Shown here one piece after another: positions 1 through 6,721 of a DNA stretch of 8,062 bases; within the stretch, counting starts at the first letter, position 1; each line of letters opens with the position of its first letter. The translations under genes and the position numbers were made by a program. A model generated the notes under the pieces. That model did not search any database. It was given only the letters and a program-made list of their open reading frames with translations, and was not told the DNA's origin. The stretch is from Bacteroidota bacterium (lineage in GTDB: Bacteria; Bacteroidota; Bacteroidia; UBA7662; CANHCV01). Location of the stretch: positions 1-8,062 of the forward strand of contig JAIYBD010000258.1 of NCBI GenBank assembly GCA_027488715.1. The letters are read 5' to 3'.

Positions 1-101
1 ACAAAAATGCTAAAATTATTTGCTTTGGTTAGCCAACTGAATTACTGGAAAAGAAGAAAAATTTCGGAAAAGATTTTTTAGAAAAAAAAAAAAAAAAAAA
101 A
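1..101. other. A-rich, probably corrupted left edge with in-frame TAG and A20 tract
   Basis: The first 101 bases are unusually rich in A and end in an uninterrupted run of 20 A (82-101), coding for a stretch of Lys in the oxidoreductase frame. The same frame contains TAG at 30-32 and Lys where the family has Gly (KNAK for KNAG). The frame stays in register across the A run, which suggests that bases were replaced by A rather than inserted. A poor-quality contig or read end explains this best; real gene decay is the alternative. Confidence 0.55.
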
Positions 102-944
102 TGGCACGGACATCAAATACTTCTTAAAACCTTTGGGGCCTCAGCTGTTCAAGCAAAAATGCAAGGAGGCGCTGAAGTTTTTACTGATTTATCAAGGTTT
201 GATGCTGTTTATGAGGAAATGACCAAACTAAATGAACTATTCAAAAAGGTGACCAAGGTTTCTGAACAATTCTCCAGCATGCCGTCACCTTTTCCATTAT
301 TCCATTCTTCCGCCACTAAAATTAAGGTTGAAGGGAATTTAGATTCTGGTTTGTTGATGAATCAAATACGAAAAAAGTTTTCTGCCTTTCATATTCCTTT
401 TCTAGGCGGACTTCGGGTTGAAAAGTTTGAAAAAACTTCTAACGGAATTATCCTAGAGGGAGATGGATTTGAATTTTTAACAGAAAAGATTCTTTTTGCA
501 ACCAATGCCTTTGCTTCTCAAAAACCGCTTGATTTACCTGTTCGTCCTGGACGTGGTTTGGTGAAGGTATCTTCTCCCCTCTCCTACCCGTTTCCCAATG
601 GAACTTTTCATTTGGACCGTGGATATACCTACTTTCGAAAAGTTGATGGAAATCGATTACTTATTGGCGGTTTCCGTAATTTAGATCAGAAAACCGAAGA
701 AACGTTGGAGGTAGGCCAAAATGAAGTCATTTCATCGGCCATCAATATGGTTACGGAAAGAAATATTTTAGGATTTTTGCCGAATTGGGATTATTCTTGG
801 AACGGTTGGATGGGATTTACTGAAAACGAAAGTCCGATCATTCAAACCATCGACGATGGCATTGTTGTTGCCGCCGGAATGAATGGAATGGGAGTTTCTT
901 TAGGTCCTTTCGTAGCCCTAGAAGCTTTGCGCCTATTTCGATAG
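33..944 (+). CDS. FAD-dependent oxidoreductase (DAO/DadA-like family), 5'-truncated
   Basis: This is the C-terminal part of a DAO-type FAD-dependent amine/amino-acid oxidoreductase; the substrate is unknown. The first ATG in frame is at 159, but family-like sequence continues upstream: WHGHQILLKTFG at 102-137, and KNAKIICFG at 3-29, which resembles the KNAGFACFGS segment that follows the N-terminal FAD-binding motif in this family. An in-frame TAG at 30-32 sits where that segment usually has Ser, so the frame is open only from 33. Counting from the ATG at 159, visible motifs are ATNAF (114-118, strand of the FAD domain), GYTYFR (155-160), GGFRNLD (170-176), WNGWMGFT (214-221) and the C-terminal flavin-contacting GMNGMGVSLGP (240-250). 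The N-terminal GxGxxG motif lies outside the window. The ATG at 159 is probably not the true start, since it would leave out conserved residues. The family call is firm; whether the gene is functional is uncertain. Confidence 0.8.
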   Translation, partial: PTELLEKKKNFGKDFLEKKKKKKWHGHQILLKTFGASAVQAKMQGGAEVFTDLSRFDAVYEEMTKLNELFKKVTKVSEQFSSMPSPFPLFHSSATKIKVEGNLDSGLLMNQIRKKFSAFHIPFLGGLRVEKFEKTSNGIILEGDGFEFLTEKILFATNAFASQKPLDLPVRPGRGLVKVSSPLSYPFPNGTFHLDRGYTYFRKVDGNRLLIGGFRNLDQKTEETLEVGQNEVISSAINMVTERNILGFLPNWDYSWNGWMGFTENESPIIQTIDDGIVVAAGMNGMGVSLGPFVALEALRLFR

Positions 945-953
945 TCTGACCTT

Positions 954-1080
954 TTCCACATTTTTTCAATAAACTAAATAAGTAATTGAAAAACAATGCA
1001 TTGAAATTCAGTGTTAGGTATATTTTCCTTTGTATTTTCTTGGAGTGAAGGTTATCTTTGAGAACACGAAAAATGTGGAA
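954..1080. repeat. 12-bp inverted repeat flanking the gyrB promoter, DnaA-box-like
   Basis: TTCCACATTTTT at 954-965 is the exact reverse complement of AAAAATGTGGAA at 1069-1080; the arms are 103 bases apart. The left arm lies within TTTTCCACA (952-960), which fits the DnaA-box consensus TTWTNCACA. The right arm read on the minus strand (1082-1074) gives TGTTCCACA, one mismatch from that consensus. The right arm overlaps the expected start of the gyrB transcript and ends two bases before the gyrB ATG. The inverted repeat is read directly from the sequence; a binding function is inferred. Confidence 0.5.
1029..1060 (+). promoter_or_regulatory. Bacteroidota-type promoter for gyrB
   Basis: TTTG at 1029-1032 (-33 element), a 20-base spacer and TATCTTTG at 1053-1060 (-7 element) match the Bacteroidota housekeeping sigma consensus TTTG...TAnnTTTG with standard spacing. 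Transcription would begin near 1064-1068, giving a leader of only about 15-19 bases before the ATG at 1083. No E. coli-type TTGACA/TATAAT pair at normal spacing was found here. Confidence 0.7.
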
Positions 1081-1082
1081 CA

Positions 1083-3038
1083 ATGAGTGAAGAGATGAAG
1101 AAAAACACCGGTGATTACGGTGCGAGTAATATTCAGGTACTGGAAGGTTTAGAGGCGGTTCGGAAACGTCCTGCCATGTACATTGGAGATATTGGAATCA
1201 AGGGTTTGCACCATTTGGTGTACGAGGTGGTCGATAACTCCATTGACGAAGCCCTTGCGGGTCATTGCGATACGATTCAAGTGACTATTCATACCGACAA
1301 TTCCATTACTGTTGAAGATAACGGACGTGGTATTCCTACCGATCTTCATCCAAAAGAGAAAAAATCGGCCTTAGAAGTTGTTATGACGGTTTTACACGCC
1401 GGAGGTAAATTCGATAAGGATACGTACAAGGTTTCCGGCGGATTGCACGGTGTTGGGGTTTCCTGTGTTAACGCTCTTTCAACCCAATTGATCGCAACCG
1501 TTCATCGCGGAGGAAAAGTATTTCAGCAGGAGTACAATATTGGTAAGCCACTATACGACGTTAAAGAAATAGGAACCACCAATCGTACAGGAACCATTGT
1601 TCATTTTAAACCGGATGATTCTATTTTCATTCATACCGAGTATAAATTTGAAACACTTCAAAATCGTATGCGTGAACTCGCTTACCTCAATAAAGGAATT
1701 AAAATCACCCTTACCGATGAGCGTGAGCAAGACGATCAAAACAACCATAAATCGGAAGTTTATTTTTCAGAAGGTGGTTTGCGTGAATTTGTTACTTTTT
1801 TAGATCAAAGCCGTGAGCCCTTAATTCCGAATCCGATTTACATGGAAACCACCAAAGGTGAAATTCCAGTTGAGGTGGCTTTGCAATACAACACTTCATA
1901 TTCAGAAAACTTGTCTTCCTACGTGAATAACATCAACACGATTGAAGGTGGAACACACGTTGCTGGTTTTCGTAGAGCGATTACCCGTACTCTAAAAAAT
2001 TACGCCGAAAAAGAAGGATTAACCTCCAAATTGAAGTTTGATATTTCGGGTGATGATTTCCGTGAAGGACTAACCGCTGTAATTTCAGTGAAGGTTCAAG
2101 AGCCTCAGTTTGAAGGTCAGACAAAGACTAAATTGGGGAATAGTGAAGCAACCGGTGCCGTTGACGTGGTAGTAGGTGAAATGCTGAACAACTACTTGGA
2201 AGAAAATCCGAAAGAAGCTCGAAAAATTGTTGACAAGGTTATTCTTGCAGCAACGGCTCGTCACGCCGCCCGTAAAGCGCGCGAAATGGTGCAGCGGAAA
2301 AACGTTATGGGCGGCATGTCGCTCCCTGGTAAATTGGCCGATTGCTCGGAAAAAGACCCCGCTCGTTCTGAAATCTTCTTGGTCGAAGGGGATTCAGCGG
2401 GTGGAACGGCCAAACAAGGCCGCGATCGTAACACCCAGGCCATTATGCCGCTTCGGGGTAAGATCTTGAACGTAGAAAAAGCCATGGAGCATAAAATCTA
2501 CGAAAATGAAGAGATCAAAAATATCTTCACCGCACTCGGCGTAAGCATCGGAACTGCAGAAGATAACAAAGCCCTCAACCTCGAAAAATTACGTTATCAT
2601 AAAATTGTAATCATGTGTGATGCTGACGTAGACGGTTCGCACATTACCACATTGATTATGACATTTTTCTTCCGCTACATGCGCGATTTGATCGATAAAG
2701 GTCACTTGTACATTGCTACTCCCCCACTCTATTTGGTTCGTAAAGGAAATTCTCAGCGTTATTGTTGGAATGATATCGATCGCGAACAGGCTGTTGCCGA
2801 ACTGGGCAAAGGAAATGATAGTTCTGTGGTCATTCAACGTTACAAAGGTTTGGGAGAAATGAATGCAGAGCAATTATGGGAAACCACTATGAACCCAGAA
2901 AGCCGTACGTTGAGAAGAATTACCATTGAAAACGCTGCCCTTGCCGATTCTACTTTTTCGATGTTGATGGGCGATGAGGTTCCACCTCGCCGCGAATTCA
3001 TCGAAAAGAATGCAAAATATGCTCGCGTTGATGCTTAA
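1083..3038 (+). CDS. gyrB: DNA gyrase subunit B
   Basis: ATPase subunit of the type IIA topoisomerase DNA gyrase, which with GyrA introduces negative supercoils using ATP. The protein has 651 residues, the usual length for GyrB lacking the extra C-terminal insert of the 804-residue E. coli protein. The N-terminal GHKL ATPase domain shows EVVDNSIDEALAG (general base Glu48, Mg-binding Asn52), VEDNGRGIP (Asp79) and GLHGVGVS (120-127). The transducer domain ends in the QTKTKLG motif (346-352). The TOPRIM domain has EGDSAGG (catalytic Glu435) and DADVDG (513-518, metal-binding Asp513/Asp515), with PLRGKILNVEKA (456-467) between them. The C-terminal piece has RYKGLGEMNAEQLW (586-599). GEMNAEQLW favours GyrB over ParE. 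The ATG at 1083 follows an in-frame TGA at 1059-1061 and has only an A-rich leader, without a clear Shine-Dalgarno. It is monocistronic in appearance, with its own promoter and a terminator; gyrA is not in the window. Confidence 0.98.
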   Translation: MSEEMKKNTGDYGASNIQVLEGLEAVRKRPAMYIGDIGIKGLHHLVYEVVDNSIDEALAGHCDTIQVTIHTDNSITVEDNGRGIPTDLHPKEKKSALEVVMTVLHAGGKFDKDTYKVSGGLHGVGVSCVNALSTQLIATVHRGGKVFQQEYNIGKPLYDVKEIGTTNRTGTIVHFKPDDSIFIHTEYKFETLQNRMRELAYLNKGIKITLTDEREQDDQNNHKSEVYFSEGGLREFVTFLDQSREPLIPNPIYMETTKGEIPVEVALQYNTSYSENLSSYVNNINTIEGGTHVAGFRRAITRTLKNYAEKEGLTSKLKFDISGDDFREGLTAVISVKVQEPQFEGQTKTKLGNSEATGAVDVVVGEMLNNYLEENPKEARKIVDKVILAATARHAARKAREMVQRKNVMGGMSLPGKLADCSEKDPARSEIFLVEGDSAGGTAKQGRDRNTQAIMPLRGKILNVEKAMEHKIYENEEIKNIFTALGVSIGTAEDNKALNLEKLRYHKIVIMCDADVDGSHITTLIMTFFFRYMRDLIDKGHLYIATPPLYLVRKGNSQRYCWNDIDREQAVAELGKGNDSSVVIQRYKGLGEMNAEQLWETTMNPESRTLRRITIENAALADSTFSMLMGDEVPPRREFIEKNAKYARVDA

Positions 3039-3056
3039 AAAAAGTTTTTGAATTGT

Positions 3057-3088
3057 GAAAGCCCTAACTAAATTAGGGCTTTCTTTTT
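3057..3088 (+). terminator. Rho-independent terminator after gyrB
   Basis: GAAAGCCCTAA (3057-3067) pairs perfectly with TTAGGGCTTTC (3073-3083) around a five-base CTAAA loop, giving an 11-bp stem followed by TTTTT (3084-3088). It begins 18 bases after the gyrB stop codon. The T tract ends exactly at the ATG (3089) of the next gene. Confidence 0.85.
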
Positions 3089-6000
3089 ATGTTGAAATTT
3101 GCCATCCTTATTTTTCTTTTTGGGTTGACTTTTATTCAGTTAAAAGCTCAAAATGAAGGATTTATTCAAAATAAAGGTCAATTTCCAGAACAAGTTATTG
3201 CAGCTGTTTCACTTCAGAATGGTTTTTTGTTTATTGAAAAAGATGGATTGGTATTTTCATTGTTTGATCAACGAAAAACTGAAGAAGAACATCTGTCAAA
3301 AAAAGTGGTTGGCGGATTGCCTCGATTTGCATTAAAACAACAATTTATTGGTAGCAATCCTCAATCGAAAGTTGAGTTTGAATCGGCCCTCCCCCACTAT
3401 TTTAATTATTATACCCCAAAATCCATCCCTCGGGTTTCCATCTATAAAAAAGTGTGGATTAGAAATTTTTATCCCGGGATCGATTGGGAGTTATTCATTG
3501 AAAACAAACAGGTAAAACATAATTTTTACGTTCAACATCCACAGCAGTCAAAACAGATCCAATGGGTTTATAAAGGCCTTGATAAGGTCATTTTAGATCA
3601 ATCTGGTATTGTTTCTGACCTTGGATTTACTCATTTCCGCGAATCTGCTCCTATATCGTTTCAAAAGGGCAAAGGCATCAAATCTAGGTTCATTCAAAAA
3701 GATGGAAGGTTTGGCTTTCACTTACAAAAGCTCCTTGTTGATGCACCCGTGGTTATTGATCCCATTTTGCAATTTAGTACGTTTACTGGAGGCCTTTCTG
3801 ACAATTGGGGATTTACGGCCACTTACGACAAATGGGGAAATGCCTATGCTGGCGGAATTGTTCGTGGATCATTTTATCCGGTTTCTTTTGGGGCCATAGA
3901 TACCAGTTATAATGGTTCCGCAACCAACCATGACATCGTAATCACCAAATTTGATAGTTCAGGTTCTCAAATCTTATACAGTACGTTTATTGGAGGAATT
4001 CAGGATGATGAACCCATGAGTTTGATCACGGATTCCCTTGGTCAACTTTACATTTTAGGTCATAGTTTAAGTGCAGATTTTCCAGTTGATTCGAATTCAT
4101 TTGATACTACGCACAATGGAAGTTGGGATATTGTTGTTTTGAAGTTCAATGATTCCGGTACCGTACTTTTGGGGTCAACATTTTTAGGTGGTTTTGATGA
4201 TGATGCCTTTAATAATTCAAATAGTACCATTTGGAATTCAGGAAATTTCTTGAATTACAATTATGGCGATTATTGCCGTGGAGAAATTAATCTGGATAAA
4301 AGTGGAAATGTTTACGTTGTATCCAACACCAAGTCTTCGAATTTCCCGGTCATTTCTCCGGCTATTCAAGATACATTGCGCGGTTTCCAAGACGCCGTTA
4401 TTTCCTCTTTTTCCTCTGACTTACAGCGACTTCGATTTAGCACATATTGGGGAGGAAACGATTACGATGCTGCTTATGCCATTCATATCACCGATCAGAA
4501 TAAAGTTTATGTTGGAGGTGGAACAAAAAGTAGGAATTTAAGTTCCTTTTCAGCCGGATTTCAATCTACGTTTGTCGATACGGTAGATGGTTTTGTTTTT
4601 GAAATCGATACCCTTGGAACTCAAATTTTACATGGAACCTTTGTTGCTACCCCCGAATACGATCAAGTTTTTTTAATCCAATCGGATCAGTTAGGGAATG
4701 TGTATGTTGCCGGACAAACGGAAGGTGTTTTTCCAATTACTCAAGGGAAATATGGAAATACTTCTGGGAAAGTTTTTGTACAACGTTTTACTTCCAATTT
4801 GTCACAAAGAACCCTCTCAACAAAAATAGGTGGAAGTGGAAACCATGCGGGGCCAGATTTTTCTCCAACCGCTTTTCTGGTTGATATATGCGGGCGAATT
4901 TATTTGGCTGGATGGGGAGGAAGTTTAAATAATTTATTGGGAACGAATCCAAGTCAAGGAAATACCATTGGACTTCCCACCACCTCGGATGCTCTGAAAG
5001 ATTCCACCAATGGCAATGATTATTATTTGGTTGTTCTTGAAAAAGATGCTGATAGTTTATTGTATGGTACTTTTCTGGGAGGAAATATCAGTGGGGAACA
5101 TGTGGATGGCGGCACGTCGAGATTTGATCCGCAAGGCATTGTTTACCATGCCGCCTGTGCCGGTTGCGGAGGTTTTTCCGATTTTCCAACTACACCAAAT
5201 GCATATTCGCAAACTAACAATTCATCGAATTGTAATATGGCTATTTTTAAATTGGATTTTCAATTCGTTCGCATTAAAGCCAATTTTACTATTCAAGCCT
5301 CCCAAAATTTAGAAGCTTGTCAAGGAGAAGATGTGCAATTTAAATGTCTTTCCGGTAGTCCCGATAGCCTTTATTGGGATTTTGATGATGGAACTACCTC
5401 TACCCTACTCAATCCATCCCATACGTTTTCAACTCCTCGTAAATACAACGTAAAACTTTTTGTGAAGAATTGCTTTAATACCGATACCATCGTAAAAGAA
5501 GTTACCATCTTTCCCCCACCCCAAATTCGGATTTTGGGACCTCCAAAAATGTGCCAAGGCCAATCAGTGCAGTTGGTGGCTTCGGGCGGTATATCCTATT
5601 TTTGGAAATCAGACTCTACCCTTTCCGATACTTCTGTATTCAATCCCATAGCAAGACCCCCGGTAACCCAGAAATACTATGTTTCAGGTATAGATTCCAA
5701 TGGCTGTCGAAGTAAGGATTCCATTCAAATTATTGTTTTTAATTCTTTAAACCCTATTTTAGAAACCGATACGAGCATTTGTGCTGGAGACTCCCTTCGT
5801 TTATGGGCCAATCAAGATACCGCACTTATTTCAAAATGGACATGGGAAAGTAAGAAATTAGGAATTTTGGATTCCAATAATTATCCGATGGTTTCTCCCA
5901 GCACTACCGATACTTTCTATTTTCGATACACTACAATCGATGGCTGTAATTTGGTTGATTCAGTCATTGTAAAAATATTTTTCTCGGTCATTGCCAATGC

Positions 6001-6721
6001 TGGTGTTGATGTGTTTGGTTGCAAAGATGAAAAAATAACTTTAAAAGCCTCTGGAGGAACAAATTTCTTTTGGAGTAATGGCCAAAATTCTCCCGTGATC
6101 TCAGTTTCAATTAACGACTCTTTAAAATGGTATTCAGTTATTGTTAGTCAAGGAAAATGTAGAAGTTTGCCCGACTCTGTAGCCGTTTTTCGAACGGATG
6201 TTCATGCCGAATTTGAAGTTTCATTGGACACTGGATATGCGCCTCAAGAAATTGTATTCACCAATAAAAGTTCATTGAATTCAGTTTTATTTGATTGGGA
6301 TTTCGGGGATGGAAACCGTTTGCAAAATGTCGCTAACCCAAAGCATATTTATCAAAAAGAAGGAGTCTATTCACCCACATTAACTGTACAAAGTTTATCT
6401 CCAAGTTGTTTGGATACCTTTCAATACCAGTTTATTTTTATTGATTCAGTGAAATTGGTCATTCCCAATGCATTCTCGCCCAACAACGATGGCATCAATG
6501 AAAACTTGGTTTTTGAAGGCTTCAATTTGTCGATGATTGACGTTCTTATTTTTGATCGGTGGGGACAAGAAATCTTTCAGGGAAAAGGTGAACGAGTGAC
6601 TTGGGATGGTAAAGTAAATGGGCAACTATGTACGGTTGGTGCTTATCCTTACCTGGTTAATGCCATTGGAAAGAACGGAAAAACATACCGATGGCAAGGA
6701 TTGGTTACTTTGGTTCGTTAG
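3089..6721 (+). CDS. Secreted SBBP-propeller/PKD protein with T9SS type B sorting domain
   Basis: A 1210-residue exported protein, probably surface-attached or released through the type IX secretion system; its ligand or enzymatic role, if any, is unknown. Residues 1-20 form a Sec signal peptide (LKF, hydrophobic core, cleavage near LKA-QN), which fixes the start at this ATG because no later in-frame start would preserve it. Residues about 22-225 resemble the DUF7948-type domain (FIQNKGQFPEQV opening, VIDPILQFSTF exit). Residues about 226-725 contain seven SBBP beta-propeller repeats. PKD domains lie at about 733-806 (WDFDDG at 763-768) and 1037-1118 (WDFGDG at 1070-1075), with three Ig-like modules between them. 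Residues about 1120-1210 are the CHU_C gliding-motility-associated sorting domain (IPNAFSPNNDGINE, IFDRWGQEIF, TWDGKVNGQ, GAYPYLV). No catalytic motif is seen. The gene follows the gyrB terminator with no spacer and overlaps rarA by 17 bases tail to tail. Confidence 0.93.
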   Translation: MLKFAILIFLFGLTFIQLKAQNEGFIQNKGQFPEQVIAAVSLQNGFLFIEKDGLVFSLFDQRKTEEEHLSKKVVGGLPRFALKQQFIGSNPQSKVEFESALPHYFNYYTPKSIPRVSIYKKVWIRNFYPGIDWELFIENKQVKHNFYVQHPQQSKQIQWVYKGLDKVILDQSGIVSDLGFTHFRESAPISFQKGKGIKSRFIQKDGRFGFHLQKLLVDAPVVIDPILQFSTFTGGLSDNWGFTATYDKWGNAYAGGIVRGSFYPVSFGAIDTSYNGSATNHDIVITKFDSSGSQILYSTFIGGIQDDEPMSLITDSLGQLYILGHSLSADFPVDSNSFDTTHNGSWDIVVLKFNDSGTVLLGSTFLGGFDDDAFNNSNSTIWNSGNFLNYNYGDYCRGEINLDKSGNVYVVSNTKSSNFPVISPAIQDTLRGFQDAVISSFSSDLQRLRFSTYWGGNDYDAAYAIHITDQNKVYVGGGTKSRNLSSFSAGFQSTFVDTVDGFVFEIDTLGTQILHGTFVATPEYDQVFLIQSDQLGNVYVAGQTEGVFPITQGKYGNTSGKVFVQRFTSNLSQRTLSTKIGGSGNHAGPDFSPTAFLVDICGRIYLAGWGGSLNNLLGTNPSQGNTIGLPTTSDALKDSTNGNDYYLVVLEKDADSLLYGTFLGGNISGEHVDGGTSRFDPQGIVYHAACAGCGGFSDFPTTPNAYSQTNNSSNCNMAIFKLDFQFVRIKANFTIQASQNLEACQGEDVQFKCLSGSPDSLYWDFDDGTTSTLLNPSHTFSTPRKYNVKLFVKNCFNTDTIVKEVTIFPPPQIRILGPPKMCQGQSVQLVASGGISYFWKSDSTLSDTSVFNPIARPPVTQKYYVSGIDSNGCRSKDSIQIIVFNSLNPILETDTSICAGDSLRLWANQDTALISKWTWESKKLGILDSNNYPMVSPSTTDTFYFRYTTIDGCNLVDSVIVKIFFSVIANAGVDVFGCKDEKITLKASGGTNFFWSNGQNSPVISVSINDSLKWYSVIVSQGKCRSLPDSVAVFRTDVHAEFEVSLDTGYAPQEIVFTNKSSLNSVLFDWDFGDGNRLQNVANPKHIYQKEGVYSPTLTVQSLSPSCLDTFQYQFIFIDSVKLVIPNAFSPNNDGINENLVFEGFNLSMIDVLIFDRWGQEIFQGKGERVTWDGKVNGQLCTVGAYPYLVNAIGKNGKTYRWQGLVTLVR
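3764..5263 (+). repeat. Seven SBBP beta-propeller repeats (protein-level)
   Basis: Within the secreted protein, a strand motif of the form (F/Y)STFxGG occurs seven times, at residues 229, 297, 362, 450, 515, 576 and 659 (FSTFTGG, YSTFIGG, GSTFLGG, FSTYWGG, HGTFVAT, LSTKIGG, YGTFLGG). Each is followed by a DxxGNxYxxG-type motif, near residues 247, 315, 403, 468, 533, 599 and 680. The intervals are 61-88 residues. Seven copies suit a single closed seven-bladed propeller. The repeats are diverged in DNA sequence, so this is a protein repeat and not a recent DNA duplication. Confidence 0.8.
5285..6190 (+). repeat. Four tandem ~78-residue PKD/Ig-like modules with paired cysteines
   Basis: Residues 733-1034 of the secreted protein hold four successive modules. 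Each opens with a Cys-containing segment (ACQGEDVQF, MCQGQSVQL, ICAGDSLRL, GCKDEKITL) and closes with a second Cys (Cys744/795, 822/873, 898/953, 978/1024). The first Cys recurs every 76-80 residues. The first module carries the PKD WDFDDG motif; the next three are Ig-like. Intramodule disulfides are inferred, and would suit an extracytoplasmic stalk. Confidence 0.6.
6446..6718 (+). other. CHU_C / T9SS type B C-terminal sorting domain
   Basis: The last ~90 residues of the secreted protein (1120-1210) match the gliding-motility-associated C-terminal domain: IPNAFSPNNDGINENL, then IFDRWGQEIFQ, TWDGKVNGQ and GAYPYLV, ending in the WQGLVTLVR strand. Domains of this type direct proteins across the outer membrane by T9SS. 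No T9SS component is encoded in the window. Confidence 0.9.

Noticed and set aside
82..101. A20 tract as a phase-variation switch
   Set aside because: Phase-variable tracts usually lie in surface or modification genes. This one is in a metabolic flavoenzyme, beside an in-frame stop and other A-type deviations, so an edge artefact is more likely.
962..993. 9-bp inverted repeat TTTTTCAAT / ATTGAAAAA with a 14-base loop, as a terminator of the oxidoreductase gene
   Set aside because: The stem is almost all A-T, the loop is long and no T tract follows it on the plus strand. It is likely a chance feature of AT-rich DNA, and it overlaps the left arm of the better 12-bp repeat.
994..1003. Palindrome CAATGCATTG upstream of the gyrB promoter
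   Set aside because: A perfect 10-base palindrome is plausible by chance in AT-rich intergenic DNA. It has no second copy nearby and matches no operator I can name.
838..1083. 81-codon minus-strand open frame spanning the intergenic region upstream of gyrB
   Set aside because: It runs antisense through the conserved C-terminus of the oxidoreductase and through the gyrB promoter, has no recognisable domain, and reads like low-complexity AT-rich translation (Phe/Leu/Lys-rich).
1149..2873. Several open frames of 65-94 codons in other frames and on the minus strand within gyrB
   Set aside because: They lie wholly inside a strongly conserved gene and show no domain, start context or independent signal.
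3153..5312. Open frames of 60-100 codons in other plus-strand frames of the secreted-protein gene
   Set aside because: They are shadows of the long frame, which has a coherent domain order from signal peptide to sorting domain.
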